DNA of 5,033 nt from Hyphomicrobiales bacterium (lineage in GTDB: Bacteria > Pseudomonadota > Alphaproteobacteria > Rhizobiales > Aestuariivirgaceae), in the NCBI GenBank assembly GCA_012032065.1, contig JAAURV010000244.1, positions 1 through 5,033 on the forward strand. Reading direction: 5' to 3'. Numbering within the stretch: position 1 is the stretch's first letter; every line of letters begins with the position of its first letter. The notes beneath the pieces are model-generated. The model made no database searches. It saw nothing but the letters and a program-made list of their open reading frames with translations, and was not told the DNA's origin. A program made the position numbers and the translations under genes. This document shows, in pieces, positions 1 to 5,033 of the stretch.

Positions 1-1
1 C

Positions 2-64
2 GTGCCAAACGGCAAAACGTCGACCGTCCGCGGCAAGCTCTGGAAGCGCGGCGATCGATGCTGA
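2..64 (+). CDS. 3' end of an unidentified upstream gene (partial)
   Basis: A frame open from the left edge encodes about 20 residues (ending KLWKRGDRC) and stops at TGA 62-64. The stop overlaps the start of the next gene in the arrangement ATGCTGA, a 7-base overlap typical of translationally coupled genes in one operon. That overlap is the main reason to believe this frame. Another capsule export or synthesis gene would be expected here from the neighbours, but too little is present to identify it. The other two forward frames are also open over part of this stretch, so the call is tentative. Confidence 0.35.
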   Translation: MPNGKTSTVRGKLWKRGDRC

Positions 65-753
65 AATTTGATCATGTGACCGACTATACATCGATCGAAG
101 CGACACAGTCGCTGGTGCTCGACGACGCGACGCTCGATATACCATCCGGCCGCTATGCCTTGCTTGTCGACCGGCACGACATTCGGCGGATTGCGGTGAA
201 TCTGCTGTGCGGCACGAGATTACCCAAACATGGGGCAATCCTTCGCGACGGACACAGTTCGTGGCCAATTGGACGCATGTCGCTTTTCCGGAATACGCTG
301 ACCGGCCGTGACGTTCTGACCCTGATTTGCCGCATTCATGGGCTGCCCCTTGACGCGACAGAGGAATGGGCGATCGAAACGGTGGGTTATCCCGATCTTA
401 TGGAGAAGCGGATCAGGGACTGGCCGCCGCAGCAACGCAGTGATTTCAGTTTCGCGCTTGGTCTCTTGCCATCGTTCCACACCTATGTGTTCGACCGTCA
501 ACTGCCGCTCGCCAACCAGCCATTTGGCGCCATGTGGTGGGAGCTGTTCGAAAAGAGAGTTGGAGAGCGTCTTGCGATTATCTCCTCCGTTAACCGGATT
601 CAGTTGCTATCCTGCTGCAATCGTGCCCTGATATTTGCCGAAAGAGAGATATTGATCGATGACGACCTCGAACGTGCCATCAACCGGTACCCGCCCGAAA
701 TTGCCGTTCGCCCCAGGGAGGACGATGAAGATAGTCCCGAAGACGAGTTCTGA
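58..753 (+). CDS. kpsT: KpsT/BexA/CtrD-like ABC ATPase with degenerate nucleotide-binding motifs
   Basis: 231 residues, close to the usual ~215-220 of the ATPase subunit that powers export of group 2 capsular polysaccharide through KpsM at the inner membrane. Family resemblance is clear: MLKFDHVTD start, LDIPSGRYALLV before the P-loop, SWPIG...LTGRD near residues 69-85, and a CNRALIF...AINRY end near 187-211. The ATP-handling residues are missing. The Walker A site (about 38-46) reads DRHDIRRIA instead of GxNGAGKST, with Arg44 for the lysine. The signature (about 122-127) reads WPPQQR instead of SSGMK. Walker B keeps Asp146 but has Arg147 in place of the catalytic Glu. The H-loop around 176-179 is SSVN, with no His. 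The frame is unbroken and the C-terminal tail is acidic. ATG 58 fits the family start and is coupled to the preceding gene. It may be a pseudo-ATPase or a slowly decaying gene. Family certain, activity doubtful. Confidence 0.8.
   Translation: MLKFDHVTDYTSIEATQSLVLDDATLDIPSGRYALLVDRHDIRRIAVNLLCGTRLPKHGAILRDGHSSWPIGRMSLFRNTLTGRDVLTLICRIHGLPLDATEEWAIETVGYPDLMEKRIRDWPPQQRSDFSFALGLLPSFHTYVFDRQLPLANQPFGAMWWELFEKRVGERLAIISSVNRIQLLSCCNRALIFAEREILIDDDLERAINRYPPEIAVRPREDDEDSPEDEF
715..721 (+). promoter_or_regulatory. Ribosome binding site for the kpsE-like gene
   Basis: AGGGAGG lies 3 bases before ATG 725, inside the 3' end of the ATPase gene. This strong Shine-Dalgarno sequence favours ATG 725 as the original start of the kpsE-like gene, giving a 29-base overlap with the ATPase gene. 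The spacing is short, and the sequence also encodes the acidic tail of the ATPase, so the match could be partly incidental. Confidence 0.45.
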
Positions 754-1920
754 GGACCGGCGGAAGCGCCCGTCCGCACCATCAACGACGGCCGGGCATG
801 GCAGGCGCGCATCCGCACGCATCGGCGGCGGCGGCTCGGCCGCATTTTGCTTGCCCTGCTGATGACGCTTGGCCCGGCGGTGGTTGCCCGGGTTGTATGT
901 CTATCTCTGGGCCACGCCGCTCTACATCAGCGAAACCAAGTTTGCGGTGAGGTCAGGTGAAATGGCGCAGGGCATGGGTAGCGCCATGACGAGCGTCGTG
1001 TCCGCAGGCGCGGGCCTCGTGGGCCTCGCAGATGGGTTCGCCGTGCGCGACTTTCTTCAGTCCCGCAGCGCCCTCGAAGCGCTGGAAGGCAAGACCGGAT
1101 ACATCAAGCGCATGCAGCTCGACGTGGACGATCCGCTGGTGCGGCTCGACGGGGATGCAAACCGCGACAAAATCTTCGGCTACTACTCCAAGATGGTGAA
1201 GGTTCAATTCAACATGCTGGAGCAGGTTGTGGGCGTCGAGGCCTACGCGTTCACCCCGGAGGACGCGAAAGTCATCGCCGACGGCGTGCTTTCGGTCTCC
1301 GACGAGTTCGCTGACCGCCTGAATGAACGGGCAAGAGATGACGCGCTCAAGCTCTCCGAAGAACAGGTCAAACGCGCGGAGCAACGCGTGGCGGAAGCGC
1401 GGCGGGCCGTGGCGGAATGGCGCCATAAAAACGTGAACATCGATCCTGCCAACAACGCAACCATGATCAACCAGATCATCGGGCAACTTGAGAGCCAGCT
1501 CACCGAGGCGAAGGCGCAACTCCTGGAGCTCAACTCACTGAACCGAAACAATCCGCGGCGGCAAGTTATCGAAGAGCGCATATCCGCCCTCGAGGTGCAG
1601 ATCGTGGACAGCCGCAAACGGCTAGCCGGCGTCGACGACTCCGTTGCCGCGCAGATCGGCGATTTCGAGGTTCTCAAATCCGAGCAGGAGTTCGCGGAGA
1701 AAAACTTGATCGAGACCCAGCGGAGCATGGAAGAGGCGCGGTTCAACACGCTGCGCCAAATGCGTTATGTAGTGATGATCGCTTCGCCCAATCACTCCGG
1801 TGGTCGCCGGGATATCCCGACCCCATTTCACTTATCGGCGGCGCTTTCCTGGCCGGCTTGGCCGGTTTCTTTCTGATCTCTCTCACTTCCGGTTTGGTGC
1901 GCGATTCGATCGCGAGGTAA
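725..1920 (+). pseudogene. kpsE: KpsE/BexC/CtrB-like capsule export inner-membrane protein, broken by four frame changes
   Basis: The family is the polysaccharide co-polymerase-like protein linking the KpsMT exporter to the outer-membrane channel: N-terminal membrane helix, long periplasmic coiled coil, C-terminal membrane helix. The longest intact piece (869-1876) has YLWATPLYISETKFAVRSG after helix 1, then coiled coil over roughly 1300-1760. Four frame changes are visible. ATG 725 opens in frame 2, but the basic segment and helix RILLALLMTLGPAVVA (about 841-889) is in frame 1. An extra C in CCC 887-889 returns to frame 2. An extra C in CCC 1787-1789 moves to frame 0 (ITPVVA). An extra G in GGG 1809-1811 moves to frame 1, giving GYPDPISLIGGAFLAGLAGF, the second helix, and a stop at TAA 1918-1920. 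Repaired, the protein would be about 398 residues. True decay or base-calling errors could explain it. The frames around it are intact, including one across a C7 run at 2565-2571, which mildly favours decay. Confidence 0.8.
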
Positions 1921-1924
1921 CCCA

Positions 1925-1938
1925 TCGGCAAAAGCCGA
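1925..1938 (+). terminator. Small hairpin just after the kpsE-like stop, possible weak terminator
   Basis: TCGGC, loop AAAA, GCCGA form a perfect 5-bp stem beginning 4 bases after the TAA at 1918-1920. There is no T-run after it, so it is at best a weak intrinsic terminator. Its position in the 66-base gap between convergent genes fits that role, but the stem is short enough to arise by chance in GC-rich DNA. Confidence 0.25.
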
Positions 1939-1986
1939 ATTCAACTTGCCCTGGGTCAACTCCTGAGGCGAGGCGAGGTACGAAAC

Positions 1987-2208
1987 TTATCTGCCGGTCT
2001 TGATGCCATAGAGATTGAGAATGTGAACTGTCGCTATGAGGGCGACCAGAACGCCGAGGAACATGATTGGCGTGGTGGGCACCAGACGGGGTTTGAAGCT
2101 GGTTCTTGGCCGCCGTTCCAGCCAAGCCATCAAGCCAGCCAGCGCGAGGCCAAGGATCAGAAAAGCCAGTGTAATCGCGGTTTCGGCTTGGCCAGGGCTG
2201 GAAAACAT
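1987..2208 (-). CDS. Small two-helix inner-membrane protein of unknown function
   Basis: 73 residues. Two hydrophobic segments, about 12-29 (ITLAFLILGLALAGLMAW) and 48-66 (PIMFLGVLVALIATVHIL), flank a basic loop containing LERRPRTSFKPRLVP. The Arg/Lys-rich loop suggests it faces the cytoplasm, with both termini outside. I recall similar short proteins of unknown function in alphaproteobacteria but cannot name a family. Support for a real gene is the clean hydrophobic/charged layout, which a random frame would not give, and the divergent arrangement with rpmJ across a 92-base gap. There is no strong Shine-Dalgarno before ATG 2208. It ends with TAA at 1989-1987, converging on the kpsE-like gene. 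The overlapping + strand frames here have no recognisable features. Confidence 0.65.
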   Translation of the reverse strand: MFSSPGQAETAITLAFLILGLALAGLMAWLERRPRTSFKPRLVPTTPIMFLGVLVALIATVHILNLYGIKTGR

Positions 2209-2222
2209 GGAGCAGGGCCGGG

Positions 2223-2251
2223 TTGACAGGGTGGAGCGCCGCCGCTAGGGA
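2223..2251 (+). promoter_or_regulatory. Candidate promoter of rpmJ
   Basis: A perfect TTGACA (2223-2228) is followed after 17 bases by TAGGGA (2246-2251), within CTAGGG, which partly resembles the alphaproteobacterial -10 CTATAT. The -35 element and spacing are ideal and the -10 is poor. It lies in the only non-coding stretch upstream of rpmJ, about 50 bases before the gene, so it is the best candidate for its housekeeping promoter. No comparable -10/-35 pair was seen for the divergent membrane-protein gene. Confidence 0.4.
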
Positions 2252-2266
2252 TTGCGCCGAACTCGG

Positions 2267-2281
2267 GGGCAGCTTCTGCCC
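2267..2281 (+). other. Hairpin in the rpmJ 5' leader
   Basis: GGGCAG, loop CTT, CTGCCC form a perfect 6-bp GC-rich stem in the predicted rpmJ leader, ending 9 bases before the ribosome binding site. It could affect mRNA stability or translation, but no known riboswitch or ribosomal-protein binding site is recognised. There is no T-run, so it is not an obvious terminator. Confidence 0.35.
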
Positions 2282-2290
2282 GACATTTCA

Positions 2291-2295
2291 GGTGA
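2291..2295 (+). promoter_or_regulatory. Ribosome binding site of rpmJ
   Basis: GGTGA lies 5 bases before ATG 2301, a reasonable Shine-Dalgarno match and spacing. It fixes the short 41-residue product rather than the longer in-frame extension upstream, which does not resemble bL36. Confidence 0.6.
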
Positions 2296-2300
2296 AGTCC

Positions 2301-2426
2301 ATGAAAGTCCGTAACTCATTGAAGTCGCTCATCAAGCGGCATCGCGACAACCGTCTCGTGCGGCGCAAGGGCCGGGTCTATGTGATCAACAAGACCAACC
2401 CCCGCTTCAAGGCGCGTCAGGGCTAA
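2301..2426 (+). CDS. rpmJ: 50S ribosomal protein bL36, zinc-free type
   Basis: 41 residues starting MKVRNSLKSLIKRH and ending NKTNPRFKARQG, the near-invariant pattern of the bL36 form found in alphaproteobacteria (also called L36 type B or YkgO). It is a small basic protein of the large ribosomal subunit that contacts 23S rRNA. There is no cysteine, so the zinc ribbon (CxxC...CxxxxH) of the classical form is absent and the protein should not depend on zinc. The gene stands alone with its own promoter candidate and ribosome binding site rather than in the spc ribosomal operon, as usual for this type. The TPR gene follows 44 bases downstream on the same strand. Confidence 0.97.
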   Translation: MKVRNSLKSLIKRHRDNRLVRRKGRVYVINKTNPRFKARQG

Positions 2427-2470
2427 CTCCCCGGCTGTAACTTTGCCACAAACCGGGCTATGATCGGATC

Positions 2471-3073
2471 ATGGCCCGTTTGATGTTTGCCGTTTTTGCT
2501 GCCGCGATGGCTTTCTCGCCAATCGCCACCTTTGCAGCGGAGGACGTGGCGCCCGCTGTCGCGGCCCCCCCAGTCAAGCAGTTGAGCGCGCGGGAAAAAC
2601 GCGAAGATTCCCTCGACCGGCTGTTTGCGGAGCTGCGGAGAGGCGGAGAGGACGATGCGCCGCGCATCGAGACCCGCATTTGGCAAATCTGGGCCAACAG
2701 CGATTCGCCCACGGCCGAGGCCTTGCTGGGCCAGGCCTCCTTGGCCATGGCGCGGAAGGAGATCGATCCTTCGCTCGAAATCCTCGATGAGGTGATCTCC
2801 GCGTATCCGGAATTTGCCGAAGCCTGGAGCCGCCGCGCGACGCTGTTCTTCATGAAGGGCGACTACGACAAGGCTTTGGCCGATGTCGATAAGGCTCTGG
2901 AAATCGAACCCCGGCACTTCGGCGCGCTGGCTGGCAAGGGCCTTGTGCTCCAGCGGCAAGGGAAATACGGGGCTGCGGCAGAGGCCTACGAGGCGGCTCT
3001 TGCGGTCAACCCCAACATGACCGCCGCCAAGGAAGCGCTCAAGGCCTTGGAGCGGCTCGAAGCACCGCTATAG
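2471..3073 (+). CDS. Exported tetratricopeptide-repeat protein
   Basis: 200 residues. The N-terminus has Arg3, a hydrophobic core to about residue 18 and a likely signal peptidase I site near ATFA/AED (after residue 22 or 23), so the mature protein should be periplasmic. An Ala/Pro linker and a charged helical segment (about 38-75) precede three 34-residue TPR units at about 82-115, 116-149 and 150-183. The last two are canonical (W..RA.LFFMKGDYDKALADVDKALEIEPR; A..GKGLVLQRQGKYGAAAEAYEAAL.VNPN). TPR arrays act as protein-protein scaffolds; the partner is unknown. Small secreted TPR proteins next to rpmJ and pyruvate kinase recur in alphaproteobacteria as far as I recall. ATG 2471 is preferred because it gives a full signal peptide; the ribosome binding site is weak. 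The frame runs cleanly through a C7 run. Confidence 0.88.
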   Translation: MARLMFAVFAAAMAFSPIATFAAEDVAPAVAAPPVKQLSAREKREDSLDRLFAELRRGGEDDAPRIETRIWQIWANSDSPTAEALLGQASLAMARKEIDPSLEILDEVISAYPEFAEAWSRRATLFFMKGDYDKALADVDKALEIEPRHFGALAGKGLVLQRQGKYGAAAEAYEAALAVNPNMTAAKEALKALERLEAPL

Positions 3074-3076
3074 AGC

Positions 3077-4498
3077 CTACCGTTCGCCGACGAAGGCGAT
3101 CCTCAGCATGTTGGTGGAGCCAGGGGTGCGGAGTGGCACGCCGGCTGTGATGATGACCCGCTGGCCCGGTTGGGCGAAAGCTTCGGTGCGGGCGATGCTT
3201 GCCGCACGGCTCACCATGTCGTCGAGGTCATGGGCGTCTTCAGTCAGAACGCAATGGAGTCCCCAGGCGAGGCCAAGCCTTCGGGCGGTTGCGGTGATGG
3301 GGGTGAGGGCGATGATCGGCACATCGGGCCGTTCGCGGGAGACGCGCAGGCCGGTCGATCCCGAACTCGTGTAACACACGATCGCCGCCAGATTGAGCGT
3401 CTCGGCGATCGAACGCGCGGCGGCGGATATGGCGTCGGAACTGGTGGGCTGCGGATCGGAGCGCTGGGCATTGATGATGCCGCGGTAAAGCTCGTCGCGT
3501 TCGACCGCCTGGGCGATCTTGTCCATCGTGCTCACGGATTTGTCCGGCCATTTGCCGGAGGCGCTTTCGGCCGAGAGCATGATGGCGTCAGCGCCTTCGT
3601 AGACGGCGGTGGCGACATCCGAGACTTCGGCGCGCGTCGGCACGGGCTCGACGATCATCGATTCCAGCATCTGGGTTGCCACGATGACGGGCTTGCCGGC
3701 GCGGCGCGCGGCGCGCGTGATTTGCTTCTGGCAGCCGGGAACCGTTTCGAGCGGAAGCTCGACGCCAAGATCGCCGCGCGCCACCATGATGCCGTCGGCG
3801 ATTTCCAGAATTTCGGCGAGCGATGCGATGGCCGAAGGCTTCTCGATCTTCGCAACCACGCCGCAGCGGCCGCGCACGAGCTTGCGGGCTTCGGCCACGT
3901 CGCTGGCGCGCTGGACGAAGGACAGCGCGATCCAGTCCACGCCAAGACTGGCCGCAGCTTCCAGATCGGCACGGTCCTTCTCGGTCATGGCGGGAATGGG
4001 GATCACCGTGTCGGGAAGATTGACTCCCTTGCGGTCCGACAATGTGCCGCCGAAAACGACGCGCGTGTCGAGCCGGCCGGTTTCGGCGGAGAGGATTTCC
4101 ACGCGCAATCTGCCGTCGTTCAGGAGCAGGCTGTCGCCGGCCTTGGCGGCGGCGAAAATCTCGGGGTGAGGAAGGCAGACGCGGGTCTTGTTGCCCGGGG
4201 TAGGGTCGCCGTCGAACGTGAAGCTATCGCCCGCCTGGATTTGCACTTCCTTGTTTTCGAATGTGCCGATGCGGATTTTCGGGCCTTGCAGGTCGGCCAG
4301 GATGGTGATCGGCCGGCCGAGGCGTTCCTCGATGCCGCGGATGTGGCCGTAGAACTCCGTCAGAAGCTGATGCGACGTATGGCTCATGTTGATGCGGAAC
4401 ACATCCGCGCCGGCCACGAACAGCTTCTCGATCATCTCAGGCGAAGAGGATGCGGGGCCAAGGGTGGCCACCACCTTCACCTTACGGTTGCGTCGCAC
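3077..4498 (-). CDS. pyk: Pyruvate kinase
   Basis: Converts phosphoenolpyruvate and ADP to pyruvate and ATP, the last step of glycolysis, in the cytosol. From GTG 4498 it is 473 residues and complete. Motifs in order: KVVATLGPASS (8-18); FRINMSH (34-40) with phosphate/K+-site residues Arg35, Asn37, Ser39; DLQGPKIRIG (69-78); AKIEKP (216-221) with catalytic Lys217 and metal ligand Glu219; MVARGDLGVE (238-247) with Asp243; VATQMLESM (273-281); SAESASGKWP (309-318); and a C-terminal allosteric domain without a PEP-utilizer extension. Leu70, Gln71, Lys74 and Ile77 match the K+-independent class, where Lys replaces the Glu of K+-dependent enzymes. The GTG start is chosen because family members begin M-R-R-N/L-R-K-V-K; a longer frame from TTG 4552 adds 18 unrelated residues that overlap the upstream gene. 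The upstream stop is 8 bases away, so the two are probably co-transcribed and coupled. The Shine-Dalgarno is weak. Confidence 0.97.
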   Translation of the reverse strand: MRRNRKVKVVATLGPASSSPEMIEKLFVAGADVFRINMSHTSHQLLTEFYGHIRGIEERLGRPITILADLQGPKIRIGTFENKEVQIQAGDSFTFDGDPTPGNKTRVCLPHPEIFAAAKAGDSLLLNDGRLRVEILSAETGRLDTRVVFGGTLSDRKGVNLPDTVIPIPAMTEKDRADLEAAASLGVDWIALSFVQRASDVAEARKLVRGRCGVVAKIEKPSAIASLAEILEIADGIMVARGDLGVELPLETVPGCQKQITRAARRAGKPVIVATQMLESMIVEPVPTRAEVSDVATAVYEGADAIMLSAESASGKWPDKSVSTMDKIAQAVERDELYRGIINAQRSDPQPTSSDAISAAARSIAETLNLAAIVCYTSSGSTGLRVSRERPDVPIIALTPITATARRLGLAWGLHCVLTEDAHDLDDMVSRAASIARTEAFAQPGQRVIITAGVPLRTPGSTNMLRIAFVGER

Positions 4499-4506
4499 GA
4501 TTTTTC

Positions 4507-5033
4507 TTACTGCCCCTGCGTGGTCTTTTCGCCCGAAAGGGATACAGTCCAATCCGTCTCCTCGTTCGTGTCAACCTCGAAGAAGCCGATCTTCTGAAAA
4601 CCGCGTTCCGGGCAGTTCTCGATTCCGCGGATGGTGAAGATCTTATCGCGGATGCACATCATGGCTTTGCCGCCCCACGACCCGCCCTTTTCGTAGTCCA
4701 CGGCATAGACGTAATAGTAGCGCGCGATGAGGCCGCCTTTCAATAAAGTCAGGCATTTCTGCGGTTCGGCCGTCCACCAGCCTTCGCTGGCCCAGCCTTC
4801 CTTGTCCTTATGCGGCAACGGGATCCAGGCCAGGCCGCGCGTCCAGGTCGTCACGGGCCGGGCGAGGATCGGCTCCCCGGCGAGCCACCGCTCCAGGTCC
4901 TCGGCCAGCAGGTCGGCCGAGGCGTAGCGCTTCGCCGGGCTCTTTTCCAGGCACTTGAGGCTGATCGTCTGGAGGTCGGCGTCGATCTCAGGCTTGATCG
5001 TCCGGGGAGCCGCCGGCTCCTCCTCGATCACCT
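4507..5033 (-). CDS. Ser/Thr protein kinase C-lobe joined in frame to DUF1036 (partial, possible chimera)
   Basis: A frame open from the right edge to TAA 4509-4507, about 174 codons visible. Residues 1-66 (about 5031-4834) look like the end of a Hanks-type kinase domain and its juxtamembrane segment: IDADLQTISLKCLEKSPAKRYASA with the conserved Arg35 of subdomain XI, then LAEDLERWLAGEPILARPV. That form is typical of Planctomycetes, Verrucomicrobia and Acidobacteria. Residues from about 70 on are DUF1036: KDKEGWASEGWW, ARYYYVYAVDY, MCIRDKIFTIRG, GFFEVDT. DUF1036 proteins are normally short secreted proteins; here the signal peptide and first strands of the domain are absent, and the usual transmembrane helix after such kinases is also missing. 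The DUF1036 half fits its place just upstream of pyk in alphaproteobacteria; the kinase half does not. The role of DUF1036 is unknown. A recombinational fusion or an artificial join are both possible. Confidence 0.75.
   Translation of the reverse strand, partial: VIEEEPAAPRTIKPEIDADLQTISLKCLEKSPAKRYASADLLAEDLERWLAGEPILARPVTTWTRGLAWIPLPHKDKEGWASEGWWTAEPQKCLTLLKGGLIARYYYVYAVDYEKGGSWGGKAMMCIRDKIFTIRGIENCPERGFQKIGFFEVDTNEETDWTVSLSGEKTTQGQ
4821..4826. other. GGATCC at the kinase/DUF1036 junction
   Basis: The palindrome GGATCC spans the codons for Trp69-Ile70-Pro71 of the fused frame, exactly where kinase-like sequence (TTWTRGLAW) gives way to DUF1036-like sequence (LPHKDKEGW). It is a BamHI site and contains GATC. 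One GGATCC is expected by chance in about 4 kb, so the coincidence is suggestive only. It marks the likely breakpoint. Confidence 0.5.

Noticed and set aside
600..862. Frames on both strands across the ATPase/kpsE junction (67-81 residues)
   Set aside because: The - strand ones are Arg/Ser-rich shadows. The + strand one (659-862) is meaningful only from ATG 725, as the broken start of the kpsE-like gene.
953..1519. 188-residue and neighbouring 168-residue - strand frames over the kpsE-like gene
   Set aside because: They lie opposite a clear coiled-coil coding region and show Arg/Ser/Ala- or His/Val-rich composition without a domain. Shadows of the real gene.
869..1876. The 335-residue frame from TTG 869 as a complete, intact protein
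   Set aside because: It would lack the N-terminal helix, found just upstream in frame 1, and has a non-family C-terminus after MIASP, while the true anchor is encoded in another frame up to 1920.
2023..2248. Two + strand frames of 67-70 residues opposite the small membrane protein
   Set aside because: No hydrophobic pattern, motif or ribosome binding site. The - strand frame has a coherent two-helix layout and explains the sequence better.
2430..2457. Inverted repeat CCCGG...CCGGG between rpmJ and the TPR gene as a terminator
   Set aside because: The stem is 5 bp with a loop of 18 bases, only partly closable, and there is no T-run. Too weak to call.
2445..2464. TATGAT at 2459-2464 as a -10 box for the TPR gene
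   Set aside because: The only nearby -35-like sequence (TTGCCA) is about 10 bases away rather than 16-18, and the box lies only 6 bases before the start codon.
2561..2575. C7 run in the TPR gene as a possible slippage or frameshift site
   Set aside because: The frame runs straight through (Ala-Ala-Pro-Pro) and the protein is coherent on both sides, so no frameshifting is needed.
3170..4597. 475-residue open frame on the + strand, antisense to pyruvate kinase
   Set aside because: Composition is dominated by Gly, Ala, Arg, His and Asp with no recognisable domain, as expected of the complement of a GC-rich gene. The opposite strand encodes an unmistakable complete pyruvate kinase.

Overview
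The window looks like chromosomal DNA of a GC-rich alphaproteobacterium. The clues are a cysteine-free bL36 (rpmJ), a DUF1036 gene directly upstream of pyruvate kinase, and a secreted TPR gene next to rpmJ, a neighbourhood I recall from alphaproteobacteria. I cannot assign a genus.

Positions 1-1920 carry the remains of a capsule-type (group 2, Kps/Bex/Ctr) polysaccharide export locus on the + strand: the last ~20 codons of an unknown gene, an intact frame for a KpsT-like ABC ATPase that has lost every nucleotide-handling motif, and a KpsE/BexC/CtrB-like inner-membrane protein gene broken by four frame changes. Read across these breaks, the KpsE-like protein recovers both membrane anchors and the periplasmic coiled coil. 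The export module as written is therefore probably non-functional, or the ATPase has become a pseudo-ATPase.

Positions 1987-3073 hold housekeeping-type genes: a small two-helix membrane protein (- strand), then, divergently, rpmJ with a plausible promoter and a leader hairpin, then an exported TPR protein (+ strand). The TPR gene converges on pyruvate kinase with 3 bases between the stop codons.

Positions 3077-5033 (- strand) hold a complete pyruvate kinase with the sequence signature of K+-independent enzymes. It is preceded, 8 bases upstream, by a frame ending in DUF1036. That frame is odd: its first part is the end of a Hanks-type Ser/Thr protein kinase catalytic domain, of a subtype I associate with Planctomycetes, Verrucomicrobia and Acidobacteria, and it passes without a linker into a DUF1036 domain lacking its normal N-terminus. 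The apparent junction coincides with a GGATCC hexamer, so a cloning or assembly chimera must be excluded before calling it a natural fusion.

No tRNA, rRNA, CRISPR array, insertion sequence or large repeat was seen. No gene-free stretch exceeds 300 bases. The most notable points are the motif-less ABC ATPase, the multiply frameshifted kpsE and the kinase-DUF1036 join. None clearly amounts to a new biological system.
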